From Armatimonadota bacterium (lineage in GTDB: Bacteria; Armatimonadota; SYMT01; JACQGL01): a stretch of 39,402 nt of DNA. Location of the stretch: assembly GCA_016199525.1 (NCBI GenBank), contig JACQGL010000199.1:1-39402 (forward strand), read 5' to 3'. Positions 24,677 through 33,334 of the stretch are shown in pieces (position 1 is the stretch's first letter; each line of letters begins with the position of its first letter). The notes below the pieces were generated by a model. The model searched no databases, was not told the DNA's origin, and worked only from the letters and a program-made list of their open reading frames with translations. The translations under genes and the position numbers were made by a program.

Positions 24677-26032
24677 ATGGCAGAGACCGGCTCGCAGCGC
24701 CCCAATGTCATCGTCTTCTTCACGGACCAGCAGCGCTGGGATACCGCCGGCGTGCACGGCAACCCTCTGGACCTGACGCCCAACTTCGACCGGATGGCCT
24801 GGCGGGGAACGCACGTCTACCACTCATTCACGTGTCAGCCGGTGTGCGGGCCAGCGCGCTCCTCCCTCCAGACGGGACTGTACGCGACCACGACAGGCTG
24901 CTTCCGCAACGGCATCCCGCTGCCGCCGCACGCCAGGACGCTCGCCCACGCCTTCCGCGAGGCGGGCTACCACACGGGCTACATCGGTAAGTGGCACCTC
25001 GCGGATGAGGAACCGGTCCCCGAACCGAAGCGCGGCGGCTACGAGTACTGGCTGGCCGCCAACGTCCTGGAGTTCACGTCCGATGCTTACCGCACTGTGG
25101 TCTACGACCACGAGAATCAGCCCGTGCATCTACCTGGCTATCGCGTGGACGCCCTCACGGACGCCGCGATCCGCATGATCGTCGCACACCGGCACCGCCC
25201 CTTCTACCTCTTCCTGTCGTTCCTCGAGCCGCACTTCCAGAACCACCTCGACGACTATCCCGCCCCCGAGGGCTACCGTGAGCGCTACACGGGAAGGTGG
25301 ATTCCCCCGGATCTGGCCGCCCTGGGAGGATCCACTCACCAGCACCTGGCGGGCTATTACGGCATGGTCAAACGTCTCGATGAAGCGCTGGGCAGGCTGC
25401 TGGATGCGCTCACCAGTCTGGGCCTGCGGGACAGAACGATCCTGCTGTTTACCTCCGACCACGCCTGCCACTTCAAGACGCGCAACGAGGAATACAAGCG
25501 TTCCTGCCATGAGAGCTCGATCCGCGTGCCGACGGCCCTGCAGGGCCCGGGGTTTGATGGCGGGGGCCAGGTACAGGAACTCGTTAGCCTGATCGACCTG
25601 CCGCCCACCCTGCTGGACGCCGCAGGTCTGCCCATCCCCGAGGAGATGCAGGGGCGCTCGATCCTGCCCCTGGTGAGAGGTCAGAGGGAAGGCTGGCCGG
25701 AAGAGGTCTTTATTCAGGTCAGCGAATCCCAGGTGGGCCGCGCGGTGCGCACGCGCCGGTGGAAATACGCCGTGACCGCGCCGGACGGGAGGGGCGGGGA
25801 AGATCCTGCCTCCGACCACTATGTGGAGGACTACCTGTACGACTTGCAGGCTGACCCCTACGAGCTGACGAACCTCATCGGGCTCCAATCCCACCAGGAG
25901 GTCGCGGCGGTGATGCGGGAACGCCTGATCCGTCGTATGGTGGCAGCGGGGGAGGCAGCGCCGACCATTGCGCCGGCTCCCACGCGCCCGGGTGGACAGC
26001 GTCGTGTCTCTCCCGAGGAGGCGCGGAGCTGA
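24677..26032 (+). CDS. Sulfatase (type I, Cys-type)
   Basis: A 451 aa alkaline-phosphatase-superfamily sulfatase. The formylglycine signature C-x-P-x-R is Cys57-Gly-Pro59-Ala-Arg61 within QPVCGPARSSLQTG, so Cys57 should be converted to formylglycine. Metal and sulfate-site elements include VFFTDQQRWD at the N-terminus, YIGKWHLAD and LFTSDHACHF, followed by IRVPTALQGPGF. The C-terminal DLQADPYELTNLI is the usual end of the domain. There is no signal peptide, which is unusual for sulfatases acting on extracellular polymers and points to a cytoplasmic substrate. GGAGG (24664-24668) precedes ATG 24677 by 8 nt. No formylglycine-generating enzyme is in the window. Confidence 0.93.
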   Translation: MAETGSQRPNVIVFFTDQQRWDTAGVHGNPLDLTPNFDRMAWRGTHVYHSFTCQPVCGPARSSLQTGLYATTTGCFRNGIPLPPHARTLAHAFREAGYHTGYIGKWHLADEEPVPEPKRGGYEYWLAANVLEFTSDAYRTVVYDHENQPVHLPGYRVDALTDAAIRMIVAHRHRPFYLFLSFLEPHFQNHLDDYPAPEGYRERYTGRWIPPDLAALGGSTHQHLAGYYGMVKRLDEALGRLLDALTSLGLRDRTILLFTSDHACHFKTRNEEYKRSCHESSIRVPTALQGPGFDGGGQVQELVSLIDLPPTLLDAAGLPIPEEMQGRSILPLVRGQREGWPEEVFIQVSESQVGRAVRTRRWKYAVTAPDGRGGEDPASDHYVEDYLYDLQADPYELTNLIGLQSHQEVAAVMRERLIRRMVAAGEAAPTIAPAPTRPGGQRRVSPEEARS

Positions 26033-26157
26033 AAGGGCCTGCCTTCTGGACCAGATGAACCGCAGGAGCGTGGCGGCGCCGCTGGGGCAATCGGGCGTGC
26101 CGGGCAACCTCGTGCCGGCGCGTGTCAGCGCGGGGAGATCCGGCGGAGGACGGCCGC

Positions 26158-28284
26158 TCATCGGGAGCGTTGTGGCCTCAGAACGATCATGAGCGCCTCT
26201 CGACCCGGGACCTCCGCCGTCCAGGAGAACCGTCTGCCGGACTGGGCCGGGAGGTCTCGCGTCCCCGCCAGGGAAATCTGCGACAGTCGCCAGCGACTCG
26301 CCCGGCCCAGGCCGTATCGATCGGCATCAAAGACGAACGTATAGGGATGGGGGCGCGTATCGGCGTTCGCCAGGAGGACGGCGGCCGAGCCGTTCCGCCC
26401 GCGCCAGAGGGCGGCGTGCACAGCCTTCAGGCGCACGGGCTGGTTGCCCTTCCAGGTGTCCCACGTGCCGGTAAGATCGGGGATGTCGTTCTCCGGGCGC
26501 AGGACATCGAGCAGCTCGCCGTAAACCAGGTAATCCACCGCGGGGGAACGCATGCGCGCCAGTCGGGACAGGTATTCCAATTTCGCGGCGTGCTCCGGCT
26601 CGAGAATGGCGGTGCCTTCCCAGCCTAACTGCGTGCCCCAGACAAAATCTCTCGCCTGGAGAAGGCAGTACGACTCGTCTCCGGACGACAGGGCGTGATT
26701 GCTAGCAAAGTAGAGCGTGTAGCCGCTGTACACGGCGGTGGTCATCGGTATCTCGCGCTCTTCTCGCGGCGTCCAGATGAGGAAGCCGTTTATGTTGTCC
26801 ATGTAGGGTTCGGCGTCATTCTCGGTGGTCAGGCTGATCTGCCGCCCGTGAGACGTGCTCCATTCCCTGATCGGGTTCAGCATGTCGCGATAGCCATCCG
26901 CCCACCAGCCGCCGGATCCCAGCGGATGCCGGTGGCTTCTGTCGAAGCAGAGTCTGGGGCCGGCAGAGGCGATCTGGTCCAGATAGACGGCGTTGACGCC
27001 GCCTTCTTCGCCGAGGCGCCGGACAATCTCGAACACCTTCTCCTGCCAGAAGGGCTGCGTGGGGCACATCACCACCAGCTTGGCGCCCGAGCCATATACT
27101 TCGATCACGGGATTCCCCTGCTCGTCTTTGACACTGAAAGGTCTGGCCTGCGGGAAATCCTTATTGGCACTATCCCACAGCCGGGCGTTGATGTAGGGCA
27201 TTACCACCACATCCTCTCGCTTCATCTCGGCGACTGCCTCCGCGAAGCGCGGCCGGGCGGGGAAGTAGGCGGGGTAATCGGTATCGAAGGGAATCTCGTG
27301 CCAGTTGTACCAGTGGACACCCACAGGCGCGCCGATTGCCTGCGCAAAGCGGCGCACCGCGGGCACCACCGTTTCGCCGGGCCCGTCGCCCAGGACCCAC
27401 GCGGTTACCTTCTTGATGGCCTCTGGAACATCGGCGCGCTGGGTGAGGGGGCCTCTCTGCGTCCAGGGGGCTTCTTTGAGGGCCCAGGCGCGGTAGCGCT
27501 TGCACCCGACCATCCAGTTGCCCCGATACACACCCAGGGCGAAGGGGTAGGGGGCGGTCCAGTTGTTGCCCGGAATCCCCATATCCTCCGCCCAGGTATG
27601 GACGCGGAATTCGCCGCCCGGGTGCAGTTCAAAGACCTTTGCTCTGGCCTGGGGATCGTGGGCCGCCAGGTAGAGGCCATCTTGCCCCTCGTGGAGCAAC
27701 ATCAACTGCATCGGCATGTTATGAGAGGGGTAATTGCCTGAAATACTCTCCTGAGCCTTCTCGTACAGCTCTCCCCAGTTGCCGCGTCCGATGGCAATGT
27801 CGGCGGATCCGGGTTCTGCCAGCGGAGAGATCAGGGGGAAGTGAACGCTCCAGAGACCGAAGGCTTTGCTTCTGTGCCGCACCCATAGACGAAGCAGCGC
27901 GGTATCAGCACCTGGTTTCAACTGGCAGGTAACCCGGACGTCGAGGGCGCCGCTTTCGCCTGGTAGATCGACACGGTTCCAGCGCAGAGAGCGGCCGCGG
28001 GCCGTCGTTTCGATTACCGGCGGGGCGGCGTGTGCGTTATCGATGCCGACCTCTTTGCCCGTCTGATCGTGGAAGATGAGACGCCACAGGAGCGGCCGGT
28101 CCGCGGCACGGCGGATGAATTCGTGCCGTCCGGCAACCGTGCTAATGCCGGAGATGCCTCCCGTATCCGGGCTGAAGCGAATGGATAGTTGAGTGCTCGA
28201 CATAACACTTGCCTCTGCCGCCGCAATCTGCGCGTGCGGCGTCCATGCCAGTAGAGCCAGACAGACGGCCCACATAGGGAACAT
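26158..28284 (-). CDS. Secreted DUF6259 protein, glycoside hydrolase-like
   Basis: A 708 aa protein. ATG 28284 is chosen over GTG/ATG codons upstream because GGAGG lies 7 nt before it and because it starts a signal peptide (MFPMWAVCLALLAWTPHAQI, cleavage near residue 22). An N-terminal beta-sandwich-like region (about 25-260) precedes a barrel-like part with PVGVHWYNWHEIPFDTDYP, VVVMPYINARLWDS, VNAVYLDQIASAGP (a possible catalytic Asp on a barrel strand) and ISLTTENDAEPYMDNINGFL. The pattern resembles DUF6259 proteins of the TIM-barrel glycoside hydrolase class; the substrate and catalytic pair are not proven. It is the last gene downstream of the URO-D-fold array on the same strand. Confidence 0.78.
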   Translation of the reverse strand: MFPMWAVCLALLAWTPHAQIAAAEASVMSSTQLSIRFSPDTGGISGISTVAGRHEFIRRAADRPLLWRLIFHDQTGKEVGIDNAHAAPPVIETTARGRSLRWNRVDLPGESGALDVRVTCQLKPGADTALLRLWVRHRSKAFGLWSVHFPLISPLAEPGSADIAIGRGNWGELYEKAQESISGNYPSHNMPMQLMLLHEGQDGLYLAAHDPQARAKVFELHPGGEFRVHTWAEDMGIPGNNWTAPYPFALGVYRGNWMVGCKRYRAWALKEAPWTQRGPLTQRADVPEAIKKVTAWVLGDGPGETVVPAVRRFAQAIGAPVGVHWYNWHEIPFDTDYPAYFPARPRFAEAVAEMKREDVVVMPYINARLWDSANKDFPQARPFSVKDEQGNPVIEVYGSGAKLVVMCPTQPFWQEKVFEIVRRLGEEGGVNAVYLDQIASAGPRLCFDRSHRHPLGSGGWWADGYRDMLNPIREWSTSHGRQISLTTENDAEPYMDNINGFLIWTPREEREIPMTTAVYSGYTLYFASNHALSSGDESYCLLQARDFVWGTQLGWEGTAILEPEHAAKLEYLSRLARMRSPAVDYLVYGELLDVLRPENDIPDLTGTWDTWKGNQPVRLKAVHAALWRGRNGSAAVLLANADTRPHPYTFVFDADRYGLGRASRWRLSQISLAGTRDLPAQSGRRFSWTAEVPGREALMIVLRPQRSR

Positions 28285-28386
28285 CGCCGTCCTCCGCACA
28301 GGTTCGACGCCTGCGAGGTGAAGTGTCATAGGTAGATGAGGCGGCCTATCAAGTCGCGTGGGAAGGGCTATGGTAGCACGGGAGCA

Positions 28387-29463
28387 TCACGCTCCCAATA
28401 GCTGTTTCTTCCGTTCCCAGTAGTAGAGGAAGTTCTCATAGGGCACGTCGGGCGGAACGGAGTGGTCGATCGTGGGGATGTAGCCGCCTTGTTCCACAAC
28501 GGGCATGATGCGTGCCAGTTCGGCATCAATGGCGCGCTTGCCCTGCGCCAGCGCGCGTTTATCGAAGCCGCCCGTCATCAGCAAGTCCCGGCCGTACTCT
28601 CGGCGATAGGCGGCGACATCGTTTCCCGCCTGCACCTCCATTGGATAGACGAGGTTGACGCCGCCCTCCAGCCAGAGGGGAACCAGCTCGCTCACGTTCC
28701 CGTCGCTATCCACGCCGATGATATCCACACCGTGGCTGCGGACGAATTCGGTCACCTTCTGGTAGCGCGGCACCATAAACTCGCGGAACATCTTTGGGGA
28801 GATCAGGCTGCCGTGACGACACGCCATATCCTCCCAGAAGATCACCCAGTCGATCTTGGCCTCCTCCAGCGCGCGGCGCAGCACGCCGATGAAGAAGTCG
28901 GCGAGGAACTCCATCATCTCGTGGACCAGCAGCGGATCCTCTTTCATCACCACCATCAGCGCCTCCGGTCCCCAGCGTTCGCGCAAGGGACCGAAGAAGC
29001 CCATATTGCGATCGCCCATAAGATGAACCACCACGCCGTTCTGCTGCCAGCGTACCCGCCGCGTATCCCAGTCGGCGGGGTAGCGTTCCGGCGAGCTAGG
29101 ATTAAAGCGAGATGTCAGTGCCTCCCACTCCGCGCGGTTGTGAACGGGGTAGTCCAGGAACAGCGGCATGGACAGTTCCCATTCGTGAAGGTTCTTGAGG
29201 GTCTGGCCGATCTCATTGATGTAGGTAACGCCCCGCTCATCCTCTGCCAGCACCTGCTTTTCAAAGCGCGGCACAGGGGCAAAGTCTACGCCGCAATCCT
29301 CGCGTGGATCACACTCTGCGAGTTGGGGGACGCCCTCCTCGGCAGTTAGCCCCTCCTGCCGCCAGCGGCGCAACGTCTGGGACCACGGCCCCCAATCCCA
29401 CAGCGGCGCACGATCAACAGGCTGGAAGTGCATGGTGCGCTGAAAACGCTCGCGGGGCGTCAT
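28387..29463 (-). CDS. URO-D-fold protein, array member A (DSD motif)
   Basis: A 358 aa uroporphyrinogen decarboxylase-family (methylcobamide methyltransferase-like TIM barrel) protein. ATG 29463 follows AGGAGGT and starts the conserved TPRERFQRTMHFQPVDRAP. True HemE motifs such as RQAGRY are absent, so haem synthesis is unlikely. The position where MtaA-type enzymes carry the zinc His-x-Cys is Asp252-Ser-Asp254 (VDSDGNVSELVP), which has lost the His. The end segment IDHSVPPDVPYENF matches the C-terminal HSDHSIP block of members D and G. It is the last member of the array in transcription order, followed 102 nt later by the DUF6259 gene. Confidence 0.85.
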   Translation of the reverse strand: MTPRERFQRTMHFQPVDRAPLWDWGPWSQTLRRWRQEGLTAEEGVPQLAECDPREDCGVDFAPVPRFEKQVLAEDERGVTYINEIGQTLKNLHEWELSMPLFLDYPVHNRAEWEALTSRFNPSSPERYPADWDTRRVRWQQNGVVVHLMGDRNMGFFGPLRERWGPEALMVVMKEDPLLVHEMMEFLADFFIGVLRRALEEAKIDWVIFWEDMACRHGSLISPKMFREFMVPRYQKVTEFVRSHGVDIIGVDSDGNVSELVPLWLEGGVNLVYPMEVQAGNDVAAYRREYGRDLLMTGGFDKRALAQGKRAIDAELARIMPVVEQGGYIPTIDHSVPPDVPYENFLYYWERKKQLLGA

Positions 29464-29639
29464 ACGTCTACCTCCTCGGCTCGATGAGCGGGCATAGGGT
29501 CTGATGTCATGTTGGGCGAATGGGCCTGAATGAAGTGGCACGAGCCATACAACGTTCAGCGCTGCCAGGCGTGTTCTTGCTTCTACTCTTTCTCCAGGCG
29601 CCCAGGCACGCGAGCAGAAGTACGGGTAGGAAACAAGCG

Positions 29640-29658
29640 GCCCGAAAGCTTTCAGGGC
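29640..29658. repeat. Palindromic repeat, imperfect copy 4
   Basis: GCCCGAAAGCTTTCAGGGC shares the GAAAGCTTTC core of the palindromes at 24-41, 99-118 and 10872-10891, with one mismatch in the arms. It sits 8 nt after the stop of array member B, on the downstream side of that gene, as with the copy that follows the radical SAM gene. Confidence 0.7.
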
Positions 29659-29666
29659 CGGATCAT

Positions 29667-30695
29667 TCAGTCGTGCAAAGACACACTCAAGCACAGCCCG
29701 CGTGGGGAGAGCGTGCCGCGCAGCAGCTCCAGTTCCTCCGCCGTTAACCCACCGGTGATAATCAATGGCTTGTGCTTGTTCAACCTCCTGAAGAGGGGCA
29801 GCAGGTCTACCAGCGGCGGCCCTGCCGGATAGTCCAGGACTACCTGAACAGCGCGCAGCGGTTCCTCAGCCAGCAACGCGTCCGCCATTATGTGCAGCAC
29901 CCCTGAGTGGGTGTGGATGAACGGATAGTCAAAGGCAGCGCAGATGCGCTCATCGAACGGCTTGAGGAAGTCGTGGTAGTCCTGCGGCGAGAGTAGCGCG
30001 GCGTTGTCCGCCTGGGTGCGCAGGACCGTCCCCGAAGCCCAGATGCCATAGGCGCAGCAGCCGCCGTGGCACACCTCCGCCGCCGCCATCCAGGCCTGTG
30101 CGACCGTGATGAAGTTATCGGTGCAAACCTCCAGCAGACGACGAAAGCGGTCGGGATCGTCCTTCATCAGCAAACAGGCCGGCCCATCACCTAACACCGC
30201 CGTGGCAATGTCAATCGGCCCGCGCAGGAGCGGCTGCACGATAGGGTAGTGCCCTTGCGCCCGCTCCACCAGCAGGCGCGTCAGCGTCAGCAACCTGGCG
30301 AGCCACGCATTGTCAGGCGCAACGCGCAGCCGCTCCAGGTCGTCCCACGCAGACCATCCTCCGGGCTCCGACCAAACCTGCCCCGCCCTCCAGTAGAGCG
30401 GGCAGCCGGTGGTGGCTTCCATCCAGCACAGGTCATAGAGCGCGACGCCGTGAATGAAGTCGCCTGCGAACGGCGTGGATGGCTCGGCGTGAATCCCAAC
30501 CAGCCGCCGGGGGTCAATCGAGTCCGGGGTCAGGCGCATGCCCTCGGTTGCCGTCGTGCCATCGGCCAGGGGTATCGGCGGGCGCGACGCCAGCGGCTGG
30601 TAGCGTCCCACGCTCAGTAGCGGCGCGTCCACCTCTGCCATCGCCCAGAATGCGGCGTGGCGCGCCTTCAACCTCTCAAGCGTCTCATCACCCAT
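29667..30695 (-). CDS. URO-D-fold protein, array member B (HTH motif)
   Basis: A 342 aa protein, the most divergent of the array. The N-terminus (DETLERLKARHAAFWAMAEV) lacks the 'RER...PDRVP' start of the others. URO-D-like features are the barrel elements GPIDIATAVLGDGPACLLMK and LLSPQDYHDFLKPFDERICA, and the motif His261-Thr-His263 (FIHTHSGVLHI) in the metal-site position. A C-terminal LIITGGLTAEELELL resembles the 'GN(I/V)D' strand of the family. The start ATG 30695 follows AGAGGGTGA. It lies between members A and C on the same strand with about 160-200 nt gaps. Substrate unknown. Confidence 0.75.
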   Translation of the reverse strand: MGDETLERLKARHAAFWAMAEVDAPLLSVGRYQPLASRPPIPLADGTTATEGMRLTPDSIDPRRLVGIHAEPSTPFAGDFIHGVALYDLCWMEATTGCPLYWRAGQVWSEPGGWSAWDDLERLRVAPDNAWLARLLTLTRLLVERAQGHYPIVQPLLRGPIDIATAVLGDGPACLLMKDDPDRFRRLLEVCTDNFITVAQAWMAAAEVCHGGCCAYGIWASGTVLRTQADNAALLSPQDYHDFLKPFDERICAAFDYPFIHTHSGVLHIMADALLAEEPLRAVQVVLDYPAGPPLVDLLPLFRRLNKHKPLIITGGLTAEELELLRGTLSPRGLCLSVSLHD

Positions 30696-30852
30696 TCATT
30701 CACCCTCTGACCGGCGCTGATAGCCGTGGGAATTTTCAGTGCTCTGCCCTTCCGTCCGGTAGCTCAACGCGAATTCCCGCCGTGGACCCCGTGACCGGCG
30801 CCAGCGTCTCTGCGATTTACCGGCTCACTCAGGCCCTGATTGCAAGATCTAA

Positions 30853-32001
30853 CTAATAGCTGCCGAACTCTTGGAGCGTCTCTCGCATGGCAAGGATATT
30901 CTCGGGCGGCACGTCGGCCTGGATGTTATGCACCGTGTTGAACACAAAGCCACCGCCCGGCGCGAAGTCGGCAACGCGGCGCTTGACTTCGTCCCGGACC
31001 TGCTGCGGTGTCCCGCAGGGAAGGATACGCTGCGTATCCACGCCACCGCCCCAGAAGGTCAGACTGTCACCGAATTCCCGCTTGAGCCGATCGCTCCTCA
31101 TGTTGGCGCAAGCAACCTGCACGGGGTTCAGGATGTCCACGCCCGCTTCAATCAGGCCGGGGAGTATCTCGTAGATGCTGCCGCAGGAGTGGAAGAAGAC
31201 GAACACGTGCGGGGCGCACTGCTTGATGTGGCCGATCAGTTGACACAGCCGGGGCTTGAAGAGTTCCCGCCACAGCTGAGGTGAGACAAGCAGATCGTGC
31301 TGCCCGCCGTAGTCGTCCCCTTCCTGCACTACATCCACCACATCTCCCACTAAAGCCAGCGCCTTCTCCCAGTAGCGCATCTTCAGCTCGATGATCTTGT
31401 CGCACAGGGCTTCTGCCAGGGGACGATTGCCGCCCAGGTCGCAGAAGAAGTTCTCAAACCCGCGGAGCCACAGCCCCATCTCCAGCATCCCGGCGCTGAT
31501 GCCGCCCAGCACAAACAGCTGCCCTGCCGCCCGCGTTCGCTCTGCTCGATCTCGCAGGCCGATGAACCGGCTCTCGTGGATGGGATCGGGAAAGGGCCAG
31601 CGCTGGACGTCGGCAGGACTTTCGACATTGACCATCGGGGAAGCGCAGATATCAAAGTAGTAACCGTCCTGCTTCTGCCTGCGCCGTGTGATGCCCCACT
31701 CGTCGGTGTAGTAGAAGAAATAGGCGTCTTCGGTAATCTCGGGCGTCTCCGAGGACGGCCCGTCGGGGCGCAGGCCTCTGGCATCCGTTTGCAGTGCGTC
31801 GTGTACGTCCTCGTCCACCCACGCCAGCTGCTGCATCAAGTGCCAGATGAACGGCTCCCGGTCGGGAAGACCCAATGCCTTGCGGAGCCTGCGGTAGGCG
31901 ATGTGGTGGATGCCCGTGACGGGGCTGGACGACAGGTCATAGGGAACACGGTCAGGCTCCTGGTGCCGCAGCGTGGTTAGCAATCGCTCGCGAGAGGTCA
32001 T
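30853..32001 (-). CDS. URO-D-fold protein, array member C (HSC motif, methyltransferase-like)
   Basis: A 382 aa protein, the only member that keeps the His-x-Cys pair expected of zinc-binding methylcobamide methyltransferases (MtaA/MtbA/CmuA group): His271-Ser-Cys273 in FFHSCGSIYEILPGLIEAGV, with a candidate third ligand at Cys329 (RILPCGTPQQV). LNPVQVACANMRSDRLKREF and APGGGFVFNTVHNIQADVPP are typical of the group, as is the N-terminus TSRERLLTTLRHQEPDRVPY. If any protein here moves methyl groups between a corrinoid and a thiol it is this one, but no corrinoid protein is nearby. ATG 32001 follows AAAGGGGA. Confidence 0.87.
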   Translation of the reverse strand: MTSRERLLTTLRHQEPDRVPYDLSSSPVTGIHHIAYRRLRKALGLPDREPFIWHLMQQLAWVDEDVHDALQTDARGLRPDGPSSETPEITEDAYFFYYTDEWGITRRRQKQDGYYFDICASPMVNVESPADVQRWPFPDPIHESRFIGLRDRAERTRAAGQLFVLGGISAGMLEMGLWLRGFENFFCDLGGNRPLAEALCDKIIELKMRYWEKALALVGDVVDVVQEGDDYGGQHDLLVSPQLWRELFKPRLCQLIGHIKQCAPHVFVFFHSCGSIYEILPGLIEAGVDILNPVQVACANMRSDRLKREFGDSLTFWGGGVDTQRILPCGTPQQVRDEVKRRVADFAPGGGFVFNTVHNIQADVPPENILAMRETLQEFGSY

Positions 32002-32103
32002 GATCGTCCCCTTTCTTGGCGAATGGGATCGTTGGGCAGCGCTCTGCCGCGTTGGGTTGCGCCGCCTGGAGAAGCCGCACGTGAAGGCTGATGGATACCT
32101 GAC

Positions 32104-33186
32104 TTATCTTTTGTGATACGCTCCGTGCTCCCGCACGAGTTGGATGACCTTTGTGTAGCGCGTCAGACTCACGGTGGGCGGGATGGAATGATCGCTGTGG
32201 TAAATATAGCCGCCTCCCTCCTTCGCTACTGTTACCTTGGCTGCAATCTCTGCTTCGATCTCCGCATCGCTACCGTACGCCATCACGTCGGCGCTGATGT
32301 TGCCGAAGAAGACGATGCGCGTGCCGTACAATCGCTTCAATTCCCGCACGTCATTCCCGCACCGCGCTTCTAGAGGCTGGACGCAGTCGAAGCCCGCCTC
32401 GATGAGCAGGGGGAGGAACTGGCGCATATCCCCATCGCAATGCAGGATCAAGGGAATGTTTTGCGCCTCACACCATGCCTTGATTTTGCGATGGCAGGAC
32501 AGGAGGAGCTCACGATAACACCTCGGCGAAAAAAGCATGCCATTCTTGTAGCACAGGTCGGAAAAGAACCAGAGCCCGTCGAAGGTTATCCCTTCGTCCA
32601 CGCACAGCTGGCACATCCCGAGGACAAAGTCGGTGTAGGTGTTCAGGATATCCGCCGCCAGGTCGGGCTGCTCTATGAGCAACGGCAGGCCCACCTTATA
32701 GCCGGTCAGACCCTCAATCAGAAACCACATCGGCTCGGTGGGGGCCACAACCACAAAACGGTCCTCTTTTCGCCAGTCGAAGTAGGTCTGCACCGCCGGC
32801 TCGCTAAGCCGGTGCGGGCTGACGCGCAGGCGATCCTTCACCCTGAGCCAATCATCCCACGTCTTGACCAGACAATCGAGCCGCACCGGCGGGGCGTAGC
32901 TCACCGTCCAGTCGCGCCACTCTTTGGTAACCACGCCATTGGCATCACGGCGCACGCGCCACTGCTCGGTCTCTTCCAGCACCTGTGTCGGCAGGCAAAG
33001 CGAGCCATCGAACGTGAGCCGTTCGATGCGGTCCAGTGCGAAGTAATCATCAGGCTCCACACCGGTAGGCATACCTTCCTGACGCCACCGGTACAGCGTT
33101 TCTGGCCAGAAGGTGACATCCACAATCGGCACGCGGTCCGGCAAACTGCGGCTCAACGTCAACCGCAGCCGTTCTCTTGATGTCAC
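32104..33186 (-). CDS. URO-D-fold protein, array member D (HCD motif)
   Basis: A 360 aa protein starting at GTG 33186, with GGAGGGA in good position before it. N-terminal TSRERLRLTLSRSLPDRVPI and YRWRQEGMPTGVEPDDYFAL are shared in pattern with member G. The metal-site position reads His249-Cys-Asp251 (LILHCDGDMRQFLPLLIEAG). The C-terminal block GGGYIYHSDHSIPPTVSLTR, with His330, is nearly the same as in member G (GGGYIYHSDHSIPKDVSLSG), so D and G form a subfamily within the array. The substrate is unknown. HemE activity is unlikely since the substrate-binding RQAGRY is missing. Confidence 0.86.
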   Translation of the reverse strand: MTSRERLRLTLSRSLPDRVPIVDVTFWPETLYRWRQEGMPTGVEPDDYFALDRIERLTFDGSLCLPTQVLEETEQWRVRRDANGVVTKEWRDWTVSYAPPVRLDCLVKTWDDWLRVKDRLRVSPHRLSEPAVQTYFDWRKEDRFVVVAPTEPMWFLIEGLTGYKVGLPLLIEQPDLAADILNTYTDFVLGMCQLCVDEGITFDGLWFFSDLCYKNGMLFSPRCYRELLLSCHRKIKAWCEAQNIPLILHCDGDMRQFLPLLIEAGFDCVQPLEARCGNDVRELKRLYGTRIVFFGNISADVMAYGSDAEIEAEIAAKVTVAKEGGGYIYHSDHSIPPTVSLTRYTKVIQLVREHGAYHKR

Positions 33187-33334
33187 GCTGTCCCTCCTTC
33201 GGTGAACACAGGTGGGCAGGCGGCACCGATGCTCCGATCAGAACGTTCCCGGCGAAAGTGCTAATGGCGACCTGTGTGAATGTAGATGATCTTGTCCCGG
33301 TCGGTTCCGGTAGACCGGCGGCAGGCTCACCGGC

